From the NCBI RefSeq assembly GCF_030758295.1, contig NZ_CP132335.1, positions 3,014,412-3,078,411 of the forward strand: DNA of 64,000 nt. The letters are read 5' to 3'. The position numbers were made by a program, and so were the translations under genes. This document shows, one piece after another, positions 54,466-63,984 of this stretch. Every line of letters begins with the position of its first letter. Positions within the stretch are counted from its first letter, which is position 1. Source of the stretch: Pararhizobium sp. IMCC21322. Its GTDB lineage: Bacteria > Pseudomonadota > Alphaproteobacteria > Rhizobiales > GCA-2746425. The notes under the pieces were generated by a model. That model searched no databases. It saw only the letters and a program-made list of their open reading frames with translations, and was not told where the DNA came from.

Positions 54466-55866
54466 ATGGTTGTGAGCAGAAAACGACAGGGATTTTTGAC
54501 AGGAATAACCTCTGCTTTGTTACTGACCGCCATGGTTGTCAGTCCATCTGGGCCTGCATCGGCAGAAACTCTTCTCCAGGCATTGTCTGCTGCGTACAGC
54601 AATAATCCGGAACTGAATGCCGAGCGCGCAGCAACCCGTGCTGTCGACGAAGGCGTACCTCAGGCATTGTCAGGATACCGGCCAAACGTCAGCGCGTCCG
54701 GCAGCGTTACCCAGACATGGACAGACAATGACATCCGCAACGGCGGCGACACATCTTCTGATAGCGCAAGCGCTACACTGGGCCTGAATGTGACGCAAAA
54801 TCTGTTTCGCGGATTCCGGACGGCGAACGGCACCAAAAAAGCTGAAGCCGCTGTTCTGGCAAGTCGTGCGGGTTTGATGAACACCGAGCAGAACATATTG
54901 TTCGATGCGGCAGAAGCGTTCATGAACGTTCTGCGTGATCAGGCACTGGTTCAACTGCGATCGCAAAATGTCAGTTTTTTGGGCGAGCAGGGACGTGCAA
55001 CGCGAGATCGGTTTGAAGTTGGTGAAACCACCCGAACAGATGTTGCCCAAGCGGACGCACGTGTCAGTCTTGCATCGTCTGAGCTCAACCTTGCTCAGGC
55101 AAATCTGAACTCAAGTCGGGCTGTATATCAGCAGATCATCGGTAATGAACCGTCAAATCTGCAGCAGAATTTTTCTGCCGAACGGCTGATCCCAAACAAT
55201 ATGGATGCGGCTTTGGATGTTGCCCTAAGCTATCATCCAGCCATTCTGGCTGCGACCTACAATGCAGATGCCTCCTCATTCGATACCAAGGTCATAGAAG
55301 GCGAATTGTTACCAACAGTAACGATAGAGGGTGATCTGACAAGGACGTATAATTTCGACGGAGCAACCCGTTCAACTGACAGTGCCTCCATTACAGGCCG
55401 GGTCAACATTCCAATTTATCAGGGCGGCGGGGTATCTTCACGCGTCCGCCAGGCGAAGCAAAAAGAAGGTGAAGCGTTGCTTCGGCTGGATCTTGCGCGC
55501 CATCAGGTGCGCGCAGCTGTCATTTCTGCCTGGGGTCAGTTGACAGCCAGCCGTGCGGTTATCATCGCCGCAGAAGCGCAACGTAATGCAAGTCAGATTG
55601 CTCTGAGCGGCGTCATTGAAGAACAGCGTGTGGGTCAGCGTACAACACTTGATGTTCTGAACGCGCAACAGGAATTGCAGGATGCGCGTGTCAATCTCGT
55701 ATCAGCCAGACGTGACCAGGTGGTGGCTGCATTTGCGCTGGCATCCGCCGTCGGCAAGTTGAACGCAGAACGACTTGGATTGGGCGTTCAAATTTACCAG
55801 GCTGAAGAGCATTACGAAAAAGTCCGCGACAAATGGTTTGGGCTGCGCACGCCCGATGGTCGTTAA
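54466..55866 (+). CDS. tolC: TolC-family outer-membrane efflux protein
   Basis: Outer-membrane channel for type I secretion and RND/MFS efflux. About 466 residues with signal peptide (1-32, cleavage near ASAETLL) and two OEP repeats: TLLQALSAAYSNNPELNAERAATRAVDEGVPQALSGYRPNVSASGS and the mirrored second half with VNIPIYQGGGVSSRVRQAKQ and TTLDVLNAQQELQDARVNLV. ATG 54466 follows AAGGG; GTG 54472 is an alternative. Long coiled-coil helices are implied by the Ala/Gln-rich stretches. Confidence 0.93.
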   Translation: MVVSRKRQGFLTGITSALLLTAMVVSPSGPASAETLLQALSAAYSNNPELNAERAATRAVDEGVPQALSGYRPNVSASGSVTQTWTDNDIRNGGDTSSDSASATLGLNVTQNLFRGFRTANGTKKAEAAVLASRAGLMNTEQNILFDAAEAFMNVLRDQALVQLRSQNVSFLGEQGRATRDRFEVGETTRTDVAQADARVSLASSELNLAQANLNSSRAVYQQIIGNEPSNLQQNFSAERLIPNNMDAALDVALSYHPAILAATYNADASSFDTKVIEGELLPTVTIEGDLTRTYNFDGATRSTDSASITGRVNIPIYQGGGVSSRVRQAKQKEGEALLRLDLARHQVRAAVISAWGQLTASRAVIIAAEAQRNASQIALSGVIEEQRVGQRTTLDVLNAQQELQDARVNLVSARRDQVVAAFALASAVGKLNAERLGLGVQIYQAEEHYEKVRDKWFGLRTPDGR

Positions 55867-56077
55867 ACTGATCCAAAAAATCAAATTGAAGCGTTGGGTC
55901 TGACGGATAATATCTCAGCAAATCATACTTATGCACCTAAAGTTGTTTGGTGCGTTTTCATGCAGGGTTACCTTTCCGGCAACTCGTCGGATATACTGAG
56001 GTTTAGCGAATCGGCGCACACTCAACTCTTGGTGACGCCAGGCTGTTGTTCGTTGGCTTAATTTTTGGGGAAAGCAC

Positions 56078-56851
56078 ATGTCGAACTCTGCTGCAGCGCA
56101 AGAGCCTTCCATGGAGGAAATACTGGCCTCCATTCGTCGGATTATTACTGATGAAGAAGGCAACCCGACTTCCGAGCAGACATCTCAGGAAGACAGCGAC
56201 TCAGCTAAAGAAATGCTCGGAAACGGCAACGCTGAAACGGAGGATAGTCTTTTGGATTCCAGCCAGCCGATGTCACCGGACGATCTTGATGCCCTGTTTG
56301 CCCCCGATGAGGACGACAGTGCAGTTGCTGCGAAAGCCGAGACTGCGAAACCTGATGCTGGTGGATCCTCAACAGAAGAAGCAGAGCCAGACGCATCGTC
56401 TGAAGATGATGATGAAGTGATGGAACTCACTGCAGCTGAAATAGAAGAAGATGAAACCGCTACTGACGATGGCGAAATGGAACTCATCGAAGGCATGGAT
56501 ATTATCTTCGATGAGATTGACGATGAGGCGGCGGTCCAGGAACCTGCAGTCCAGGCGGATCCGGCACCTGATCTGATGGCGGAGCCAACAGCTATAATTG
56601 AACCGAATCCAGCGCCAGTCAAGCATCCGTCGAGCCTTGAAAATCTGATCAGTCAGCAAGCCGCGACATCGGTGTCGGAATCCTTCTCGAACCTGTCCGG
56701 CCTCCTTGTTTCAAGTCAGGCCAAGACGATGGAAGATCTACTCAAGGAAATGTTGCGACCAATGTTGCAATCCTGGCTTGATGAGAACCTGCCGTCCTTG
56801 GTGGAAAAGATGGTGGCTGCCGAAATCAGACGGCTGTCCGGCTCTAAATAG
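56078..56851 (+). CDS. popZ: PopZ-like polar organising protein (DUF2497)
   Basis: 257 residues: an N-terminal SMEEILASIRRIITDEEG helix, a long acidic Asp/Glu-rich disordered middle (residues 25-185), and a C-terminal DUF2497 oligomerisation domain with ENLISQQAATSVSESFSNL and EDLLKEMLRPMLQSWLDENLPSLVEKMVAAEIRRLS. This is the PopZ architecture, a matrix at the cell pole that tethers ParB and kinases. Position before valS is the usual one in rhizobia, though two signalling genes lie between here. Confidence 0.92.
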   Translation: MSNSAAAQEPSMEEILASIRRIITDEEGNPTSEQTSQEDSDSAKEMLGNGNAETEDSLLDSSQPMSPDDLDALFAPDEDDSAVAAKAETAKPDAGGSSTEEAEPDASSEDDDEVMELTAAEIEEDETATDDGEMELIEGMDIIFDEIDDEAAVQEPAVQADPAPDLMAEPTAIIEPNPAPVKHPSSLENLISQQAATSVSESFSNLSGLLVSSQAKTMEDLLKEMLRPMLQSWLDENLPSLVEKMVAAEIRRLSGSK

Positions 56852-56900
56852 CGCTCGCAAGCATCGCGTCTACCGTACGTGTATAATGAGTTTCTGAAGC

Positions 56901-59726
56901 TCAGGTCCCGGAATTTGACGCGAGTCGTAAGCTCACTTCATCGCTCCCAAGCCCGCCAATCATTTCGCGGATCGCGTTGGCAGGTTGTGCTCGACCGAAT
57001 AGAAAACCCTGAGCCTGGTCACACCCGACAAGGCGCAGGAAATTCATCTGCTGTTCGGTCTCCACCCCCTCACACAACATTGTCAGGTCCAAGACATCGG
57101 ACAGGGTTTTGGTAAATTGAACAATGGATTGACTTGCCAAGTCAGTCGTCAATGTTCGAATGAACGATTGATCTACCTTGATCATGTCAATGGAAAAACG
57201 GGAGATAAAGCCGAGTGATGCATATCCGGTCCCAAAATCATCCAGTGCAAGTGAGACGCCCAGTGACTGGATATCTCTGAGGGTGTTCATGATTTCTCCA
57301 TCCCCCTCAAGGAATGACGATTCGGTAATTTCCAGCTGCAAACGACCGGGAGGCAGTCCAGATTCTTCAAGAGCAGCCTGAACGTCCTCAATTATGTCTC
57401 CTCTTGCCAGCTGTACCGGCGATACGTTTACGCTTAATTTGATGGGAGAGGACCAGCTGGCCGCTTCATGGCAAGCCGTTTTTAATATCCATTTACCGAG
57501 TGGCACAATTGTACCACTGGCTTCCGCGATGGTAATGAACTCTAAAGGTGAAATCGCTCCCAGAACCGGATGAGTCCAACGCGCCAGTGCTTCGACACCA
57601 ACCAAATGACGACCGTTAACGTCGACTTGGGGCTGGTAGTGAACTTCAAAGTTTTCCCTCTCCAATGCCGGCCTCAGATCACGTTCGATTTCTCGAGCGC
57701 GTCTGTGCTTTGCGGTCGATACCGGATCGAAACCTTTAATGGCACGCGTCCCGGAGTTTCTGCATTCATCCAATGCCAGTTCCGCACAATGAAGCATTGC
57801 TTCGGCAGACTGAATAGAGTCCTCCGACCAGACATAGCTAATTCGGGCATCAATGGAGACTGAGACACCATCAAGAGAATAGGTCCCTTCGAGAAGCCTG
57901 GCGGTTTCCTCGCCTTTGGCTTTGAGCAAATACTTCTGATCTGTCGATTTCAGCAGAATAGCAAACGTGTCGCCCAGCAGCCGTGCAACACATTCAAAAT
58001 CTAGATCGGAAGCTTCCAAACGGGCCACAATCGCACACAACAATTGATTTCCCACATCCCGACCAAGCGTCGCGTTGATTGTCTTGAAACGGTTTAAGTT
58101 CAGAACCAGAATCTGACAGGATTGGTCATCAGACAGCTGGGACAGTTTTTGATCGAGAACATCAGCAAAGGCGTGTCGGCGATACGCTCCAGTCAGTTCA
58201 TCCCGTTTTGAGAGAAAACTCAGCGCTTCCGCCTGTTTCCTCTTGTCGGAAATGTCCCGAGCCATCACACAAGCCACAAATCTACCATCACCTTTCAAGA
58301 GGGCACGATTATCAGTATCTCTCAATTGAGAGGGTGTAATGGAGTATTCGATGACCCTGTAATCATCATCAGTACCCGTCTGCAACTCGCCCTCGCAAAC
58401 TGGAATAGGTAAACTGGATTTGAGACTGGCAATCGCAATCCTGGCCTTTTTCAGAACTTCCGGGGGCAAATGGTTGGAAGACGTTTCCAAATCTACCCGG
58501 CCAAAAATCTGCCGCGATTTTGGACTTGCTTCCAGAATGTCACCATTCTCGCCGAGGATTATAATGGCTTCAGTGCTATCATCGAATACCTGCCGGAGCA
58601 GGCTGGCGGCATTGGTAGCACGTGCGTCCGCAACCAGTGTCATATAGCGCCGTATATCCATTTCCCTAATAGCCAAAAGGACGAGCATGGCGGCAGTCAT
58701 GCCATGAACTGCAGCAGTTGGAAGAACAAGGGCATGTTGGGAAAACAGAACAAACCCTGCTGTTTCCGCACAAATCGAAATTGCGCCCAATGCGATCACT
58801 CGTAACGTCATCCGCCGCCGATGTAACGTTTGCAGGAAAACCACTTGCAGCACAGCGGCTAGCAGAAGTGGCCAAATTGGTAGTATCCACACCAGATCCA
58901 CATCCTGGCGAAGGGTTTCGGTCGCAATAATTTGCAGCATGGATCCAGACAGTGTGCCATGAATTGGAACGGCCAGTGAATCCCGCAATTCCATAGCGTG
59001 TGCCCCCACAACTACGGTCTTTTGCGCGAATGCCGATCTGGGAAGTTCGTCATTCAGCAAGTCGATAAGCGAATAGGTCGGAACTGTGGCCGGATCAATT
59101 GCAAAATTGATATCAAAATAGGTGTCGGGAGGCCCGGTCTTGCCTGAAAGAACTGCAGGAACGGAAGGGAGCGGTTCACCACCGATGAGATGCCCGTAAG
59201 GGAATTTCCGGACAATGCCGTCGGGTTCCGGCATTACATTAACTGTCGCTATCCAGGAGTATTCCTGAAACATTGGTAGCGGGAGACTGTCTGCCATATC
59301 GTCAGCGTCAGAGGTGACAGACTCGCTTTGCGAAAATGCGGCAAGGATGACCGTCCCATCGGCCTTCCGCAACACTTCAGAAAGAATTTCATCTTCCTTT
59401 GGGATGGAGGGTGCACTGAAATCGATATCAAGAAATATCTCAAGAGCTTCATGCTCAACCAGTTGATCAACGGCTTTTGCAATAATGCTTCTTGGCCAGG
59501 GCCAGACACCGACATCGTTAAGTGTCTTTCGATCTATGGCCAAAAATACGATTTCCTGCTCGGCCGGACGATCTGAAAACCTCATTCGATTTTCGACAAA
59601 CCAGTTATCAGCCGATTGCCACAAACCGGCAGACTGATAGAGCACAGCGCATAGCAACAAGGCGACGGGAACCAGACCAGTCAACAACCAGCTCGGCAGC
59701 AATAATTTGAAACGCGGGAGTTTCAT
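56901..59726 (-). CDS. CHASE2-PAS-GGDEF-EAL c-di-GMP signalling protein
   Basis: 941 residues. TM helix 11-31; extracytoplasmic CHASE2 sensor (about 35-275, with GVWPWPRSIIAKAVDQL); three TM helices near 283-350; PAS (about 380-490, FDDSTEAIIILGENGDILEAS); GGDEF domain whose signature reads LLGDTF near residue 582 instead of GGDEF, so cyclase activity is doubtful; EAL domain with GVEALARW (near 712), EITESSFLEG, LALDDFGTGYASLG and KVDQSFIRTL, consistent with an active phosphodiesterase. Probably degrades c-di-GMP in response to an outside signal. Overlap in control with fecR, see hairpin. Confidence 0.93.
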   Translation of the reverse strand: MKLPRFKLLLPSWLLTGLVPVALLLCAVLYQSAGLWQSADNWFVENRMRFSDRPAEQEIVFLAIDRKTLNDVGVWPWPRSIIAKAVDQLVEHEALEIFLDIDFSAPSIPKEDEILSEVLRKADGTVILAAFSQSESVTSDADDMADSLPLPMFQEYSWIATVNVMPEPDGIVRKFPYGHLIGGEPLPSVPAVLSGKTGPPDTYFDINFAIDPATVPTYSLIDLLNDELPRSAFAQKTVVVGAHAMELRDSLAVPIHGTLSGSMLQIIATETLRQDVDLVWILPIWPLLLAAVLQVVFLQTLHRRRMTLRVIALGAISICAETAGFVLFSQHALVLPTAAVHGMTAAMLVLLAIREMDIRRYMTLVADARATNAASLLRQVFDDSTEAIIILGENGDILEASPKSRQIFGRVDLETSSNHLPPEVLKKARIAIASLKSSLPIPVCEGELQTGTDDDYRVIEYSITPSQLRDTDNRALLKGDGRFVACVMARDISDKRKQAEALSFLSKRDELTGAYRRHAFADVLDQKLSQLSDDQSCQILVLNLNRFKTINATLGRDVGNQLLCAIVARLEASDLDFECVARLLGDTFAILLKSTDQKYLLKAKGEETARLLEGTYSLDGVSVSIDARISYVWSEDSIQSAEAMLHCAELALDECRNSGTRAIKGFDPVSTAKHRRAREIERDLRPALERENFEVHYQPQVDVNGRHLVGVEALARWTHPVLGAISPLEFITIAEASGTIVPLGKWILKTACHEAASWSSPIKLSVNVSPVQLARGDIIEDVQAALEESGLPPGRLQLEITESSFLEGDGEIMNTLRDIQSLGVSLALDDFGTGYASLGFISRFSIDMIKVDQSFIRTLTTDLASQSIVQFTKTLSDVLDLTMLCEGVETEQQMNFLRLVGCDQAQGFLFGRAQPANAIREMIGGLGSDEVSLRLASNSGT

Positions 59727-59730
59727 AGGA

Positions 59731-59755
59731 AGTCCTAGTACAGCGCTCTAGGACT
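59731..59755 (-). promoter_or_regulatory. Hairpin hiding the ribosome site of the c-di-GMP gene
   Basis: Perfect 8-bp stem (agtcctag / ctaggact) with a 9-base loop. On the minus strand the first arm contains the fecR stop codon TAG and the second arm contains AGGA, the ribosome site of the gene starting at 59726. Ribosomes finishing fecR would open it. Confidence 0.6.
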
Positions 59756-60593
59756 TGCCATTACCATTACCATTACCATTACCATTACCATTCCCGTTAC
59801 CATTGCTATTTCCGTTACCGTTACCGTTACCATTTCCGTTGCTATTGCCATTCCCGTTAGATGAGTTGTTCCCATTTCCCTTGGAGGCATTGTTACCATT
59901 CCCGTTGGAGGCACCTTTTCCGTTATTTCCCGTTGCACCGGGCGCATTCCCCTTGGGAATTGCGCCTCGGCCGCGATTGCTCGCAGAAACAACCGGTTTA
60001 CCGGTGCGGGCGTTTAAGATGGGGGCTTTTTTTCCTCGGCCACGCAATTGCATTTGGCTATTTTTTCTAGGGTCCAATGAAACGTTCTGTCCCTGTGCAA
60101 CGTCAACCCGCTCCCCGCGTTTTGGGTCAGTGACCTCAACGAGACCACGCCGCACATTCACGCTTGACCTGCCACTTCCGACAAAAACTTCGAAGCGAGT
60201 ACCTTTAACAACCACAGCAATATATGGCGTCGTGACCTTTGTGTGTTTGTATTTGCGGGTCTCCACATCCAACAGTAGCCGTCCGGATGTCTGCAGCAAT
60301 TCGGTTTTTCGACCGGACCGGTTGCTCTGGATCAATCTTGCTTGTGTATTGGCACGATAGAGGATGGTTTCCTTGTTCCTGCGAAGCATTGCGCGGCCGC
60401 GCATGCCGGTTTTGATCCATGCCTTTTGATCAATGATCATGCCTCTCTTCAAAGGTTCCCAATTACTTCCATTTCCAGAAATTTCGGCAGGCTGTGTAAC
60501 ACGCACCACATGCCACTCCTCTGCAAATGCGGGATAAGAAACGCCAATCAACAGAATTGAAAATACTATCAGTGAATAGATTTTTTTCGCCAT
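59748..60593 (-). CDS. FecR-domain exported protein with Gly-Asn repeat tail
   Basis: 281 residues. Signal peptide (1-24, cleavage near AFAEEW), FecR domain (about 40-185: QKAWIKTGMRGRAMLRRNKE, LQTSGRLLLDVETR, YIAVVVKGTRFEVFVG, VRRGLVEVTDPKRGERVDVAQG) and a disordered C-terminus (195-281) rich in Gly/Asn/Ser/Lys ending in pure Gly-Asn dipeptides. No membrane anchor beyond the signal. Paired FecR/CHASE2 genes are known, where FecR domains act as periplasmic signal partners. Ends 21 bases before the CHASE2 gene. Confidence 0.88.
   Translation of the reverse strand: MAKKIYSLIVFSILLIGVSYPAFAEEWHVVRVTQPAEISGNGSNWEPLKRGMIIDQKAWIKTGMRGRAMLRRNKETILYRANTQARLIQSNRSGRKTELLQTSGRLLLDVETRKYKHTKVTTPYIAVVVKGTRFEVFVGSGRSSVNVRRGLVEVTDPKRGERVDVAQGQNVSLDPRKNSQMQLRGRGKKAPILNARTGKPVVSASNRGRGAIPKGNAPGATGNNGKGASNGNGNNASKGNGNNSSNGNGNSNGNGNGNGNGNSNGNGNGNGNGNGNGNGKS
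59761..59790. repeat. Hexanucleotide microsatellite in fecR
   Basis: Five perfect tandem copies of ttacca, with imperfect copies continuing to about 59865. On the minus strand each unit codes for Gly-Asn. Copy changes would lengthen or shorten the tail without shifting the frame. Confidence 0.9.
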
Positions 60594-61005
60594 GAGTCAC
60601 CTTTAGACATGTTTAGCGGAAATCTGCATTCGCAACCTTAAGATTTACTGAAAGGTTGCATTTGTAATTTTTTTTATTGGAAACTTGATTATTACAAGGT
60701 TTACCGTTGATGAATATTCAATTTTTTCGGGAATATTTTGTTTTTTAATCGCGAAGCCTTCACATGAGTGAGCGTCGCCACCGAATGTAAAATATACACT
60801 ATAAAAAGAACGCTGAAGAATTTCAGGCGCTACTGAATCAAACGAAAGGCATTTATGAAGGAAAACAGATTTAAAAAGTGGAGGCCGAATATAGGGAGGC
60901 ACCCGGTTGCCATGACAGAGTGCATTGACCGTCAGATGGTTGACACTCACCCATGCAGGGCATAACCCACCAGACAAATTCGCATACTGGATATCCGAGA
61001 GCTCA
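60594..61005. other. Intergenic region between fecR and valS
   Basis: About 410 bases, AT-rich in its left half, with divergent genes on both sides. It must carry both promoters. A 36-codon frame at 60855-60965 has no support beyond a weak AAAGG. Nothing else is recognised. Confidence 0.5.
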
Positions 61006-63720
61006 ATGTTAGAAAAAACCTATCAGCCCAACGAAGTTGAACCGCGTATTTATTCCGGTTGGGAATCCGCGAATGCATTTGCCGCCGGGTCCGGCGCGAA
61101 ACAGGGAGAAGACAGCTTTTGCATTGTCATCCCGCCGCCCAACGTCACCGGCTCACTGCATATGGGACATGCACTGAATAACACGTTGCAGGATATTCTG
61201 GTCCGCTGGAACCGCATGCTCGGACAAAACGTCTTGTGGCAACCAGGCATGGACCATGCTGGTATCGCGACACAAATGGTCGTTGAACGCCAGTTGATGG
61301 AAAAGAAATTGCCTGGTCGGCGTGACATGGGCCGTGAGAAATTCATTGAACGTGTCTGGGATTGGAAAGCTGAGTCCGGTGGTACAATTCTAGGCCAGCT
61401 TAAACGACTGGGTGCCTCCTGTGACTGGTCCCGCGAACGATTTACCATGGATGAGGGCCTCTCAGCGGCTGTTCTTGAAGTGTTTGTCCGCCTCTATGAT
61501 GAAGGGCTGATCTACAAGGATAAGCGTCTGGTTAATTGGGACCCGAACCTTCTGACCGCAATTTCAGATCTTGAAGTTGAGCAGCGTGAGACCAATGGCA
61601 ATCTGTGGCACTTCAAGTACCCAGTGGTTGGCGAAAAGGACGTGTTCATCACGGTTGCCACCACACGGCCGGAAACGATGCTTGGCGATACAGCTATCGC
61701 GGTTCATCCTGACGATGAACGATATGCGCATCTGATCGGCAAGTCCGTCGAACTCCCGTTGGTTGGACGGCATATTCCTATTGTCGCGGACGAATATGCC
61801 GACCCAGAAGCCGGTTCCGGTGCTGTTAAAATCACGCCAGCGCATGATTTCAACGATTTTGAAGTTGGCAAACGCAATGACCTTCCTGCCATCAATATTA
61901 TGGCGGTCGACGCGTCCATTGCCCTCAAGGACAATGAAGATTTTCCAATTGGCGTTCCTGATGAGAACAGCGCCATGATGAAGGCTGCAATTGACGCCTA
62001 TCACGGTCTAGACCGTTTCGTGGCGCGCAAGAAAATTGTTGCTGCTTTTGATGAAATGGGCCTGCTCGATAAAATTGAGGAGCACACTCACGTGGTTCCC
62101 CATGGTGATCGTGGCGGCGTTCCCATAGAACCATTCCTGACCGACCAATGGTATGTCGACGCGAAAACGCTTGCAGAACCCGCTATCGCATCTGTTCGCG
62201 AAGGGCGCACTGAATTCGTCCCCAAAAACTGGGACAAAACCTATTACGACTGGATGGAGAACATTCAGCCCTGGTGTATCTCGCGTCAGCTTTGGTGGGG
62301 GCATCAAATTCCCGCATGGTACGGGCCTGATGAAAAGGTCTTTGTCGCAAAGTCAGAAGCCGAGGCAGCTGAGAAAGCCAAAAGCCACTATGGTGAGGTT
62401 GTGGAGCTGACGCGGGACGAAGACGTACTCGATACCTGGTTCTCGTCCGCGCTATGGCCATTCTCAACTCTGGGCTGGCCAGAGACGACAGAAGAGCTGA
62501 AAACCTATTATCAGACAGACGTTTTGATCACTGGGTTTGATATCATTTTCTTCTGGGTTGCCCGGATGATGATGATGGGTCTTCACTTCATGGATGAAGA
62601 GCCGTTTCACACGGTCTACATCCATGCCCTTGTTCGCGATGAGCACGGTGCAAAAATGTCCAAGTCCAAGGGCAATGTCGTCAATCCACTGGATTTGATT
62701 GAAGAGTATGGTGCTGATGCTTTGCGCTTTACGCTTTGTGCTATGGCTGCAGCAGGCAGAGACATAAAACTGGCCACCAACCGCGTTGAAGGTTATCGGA
62801 ATTTTGCCACCAAACTTTGGAATGTCGCGCGTTTCGCCGAAATGAACGAATGTTCAATACCGGCTGATTTCTCGCCTGATTCCGTCAAAAATCCGCTCAA
62901 TCGGTGGATCATTACAGAATGTGGTCAAACCATTGAAGCTATCAATTCGGCCTTGAAGAGCTATCGGTTTAATGATGCAGCCAGCGTCGCTTATCAGTTT
63001 GTCTGGCATAAATTCGCTGACTGGTTCATAGAGCTTTCAAAGCCCGCATTGATGGGTGAGGACGATGCGGATAAAGCAGAAGCTAGGGCTGTTGTTGCCT
63101 GGACGCGCGACGAAATCCTGAAAATGCTTCACCCCTTCATGCCTTTCATCACGGAAGAACTCTGGGACGTGACCGGAGATGGTGCGAGAGCCGAGATGTT
63201 GGTCACAACAAACTGGCCGTCTCCCGCTTTGGCAGACCAGCAGGCAGCTGGAGATATCAACTGGCTGATTGAGGCGATTTCTTCCATTCGCTCCGTTCGT
63301 ACCGAGATGAATGTACCGGCGGGTGCCAAGGCCGATATCGTCATGGTTGGTGCCAATGCCGAAACCCAGCGCAGAACCGAGGAAAACCTGTCGGCACTGA
63401 TGCGCATGGCACGGTTGAACGTCGTAAGCTTTGACAAAGCCACGCCTGAAGGCAGTGCTCAGATTATCATTGGTGAAGCTGTTGCCTGCATGCCTTTGAA
63501 AGGCGTCATTGATATTGATGCGGAGAAGCAACGCCTGACCAAAGATATTGGTAAGGTCGAACAGGATATCGCAAAAATCAACGGCAAGCTTGGCAACGAA
63601 AAATTCGTTGCCCGTGCGCCAGAAGAAGTTGTGACACAAGAGCGGGCGCGCCTTCAGGAAGCCAATGAGAAACGCGACATGCTCCAGAGCGCAATAGAAC
63701 GCCTGGAAGCTGCAAACTAA
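61006..63720 (+). CDS. valS: Valyl-tRNA synthetase
   Basis: Charges tRNA-Val. 904 residues. HIGH motif in PPPNVTGSLHMGHALN, editing CP1 domain (TTRPETMLGDTAIAVHPDDERY), KMSKS in AKMSKSKGNVV, anticodon-binding domain (KFADWFIELSKPAL; EILKMLHPFMPFITEELW) and a C-terminal coiled-coil arm (last ~65 residues). ATG 61006 with GAGAG upstream matches the family start MLEKTYQP; the frame is open further upstream. Confidence 0.97.
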   Translation: MLEKTYQPNEVEPRIYSGWESANAFAAGSGAKQGEDSFCIVIPPPNVTGSLHMGHALNNTLQDILVRWNRMLGQNVLWQPGMDHAGIATQMVVERQLMEKKLPGRRDMGREKFIERVWDWKAESGGTILGQLKRLGASCDWSRERFTMDEGLSAAVLEVFVRLYDEGLIYKDKRLVNWDPNLLTAISDLEVEQRETNGNLWHFKYPVVGEKDVFITVATTRPETMLGDTAIAVHPDDERYAHLIGKSVELPLVGRHIPIVADEYADPEAGSGAVKITPAHDFNDFEVGKRNDLPAINIMAVDASIALKDNEDFPIGVPDENSAMMKAAIDAYHGLDRFVARKKIVAAFDEMGLLDKIEEHTHVVPHGDRGGVPIEPFLTDQWYVDAKTLAEPAIASVREGRTEFVPKNWDKTYYDWMENIQPWCISRQLWWGHQIPAWYGPDEKVFVAKSEAEAAEKAKSHYGEVVELTRDEDVLDTWFSSALWPFSTLGWPETTEELKTYYQTDVLITGFDIIFFWVARMMMMGLHFMDEEPFHTVYIHALVRDEHGAKMSKSKGNVVNPLDLIEEYGADALRFTLCAMAAAGRDIKLATNRVEGYRNFATKLWNVARFAEMNECSIPADFSPDSVKNPLNRWIITECGQTIEAINSALKSYRFNDAASVAYQFVWHKFADWFIELSKPALMGEDDADKAEARAVVAWTRDEILKMLHPFMPFITEELWDVTGDGARAEMLVTTNWPSPALADQQAAGDINWLIEAISSIRSVRTEMNVPAGAKADIVMVGANAETQRRTEENLSALMRMARLNVVSFDKATPEGSAQIIIGEAVACMPLKGVIDIDAEKQRLTKDIGKVEQDIAKINGKLGNEKFVARAPEEVVTQERARLQEANEKRDMLQSAIERLEAAN

Positions 63721-63751
63721 GACACCTCTACTTACCGTTGAATACACCGCA

Positions 63752-63781
63752 GGGTTGGACCAATTGAAACCGGTCCGACCC
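63752..63781 (+). terminator. Stem-loop after valS
   Basis: 10-bp stem with one G-U pair (gggttggacc / ggtccgaccc), 10-base loop, 31 bases past the valS stop. No T run follows, so it may be a 3' stabiliser. Confidence 0.35.
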
Positions 63782-63846
63782 CGTACTGCAGAGTTGCATG
63801 TGCCATTCTGTGGCGTTTTGGCAACAGCCACGATGTAACATCTAGG

Positions 63847-63984
63847 CTACAACCAATTCAGAACCTTTTGCCCCGATACTGCCACAAAAGCTGTATCGAA
63901 CAGCACTCTGCCTATTGCGTCCGACGTTGGGGTCGTAGCATTGGCAAAGACGATCGGGGGGGAAGGGTGCGGTGGAGTTGTCAT
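63847..63984 (-). CDS. Possible 45-residue small ORF
   Basis: ATG at 63984 to TAG at 63847, with a Pro-rich start and VLFDTAFVAVSGQKVLNWL at the end. An in-frame stop lies just upstream. No family recognised and no clear ribosome site; may be chance. The rest of 63721-64000 holds nothing recognisable. Confidence 0.2.
   Translation of the reverse strand: MTTPPHPSPPIVFANATTPTSDAIGRVLFDTAFVAVSGQKVLNWL

Noticed and set aside
59761-59865. Tandem repeat considered as a CRISPR-like or regulatory array
   Set aside because: Units are 6 bases without spacers and are in frame inside fecR as Gly-Asn codons.
60855-60965. 36-codon plus-strand ORF upstream of valS
   Set aside because: Weak ribosome site, no recognisable sequence; likely chance within the valS leader.
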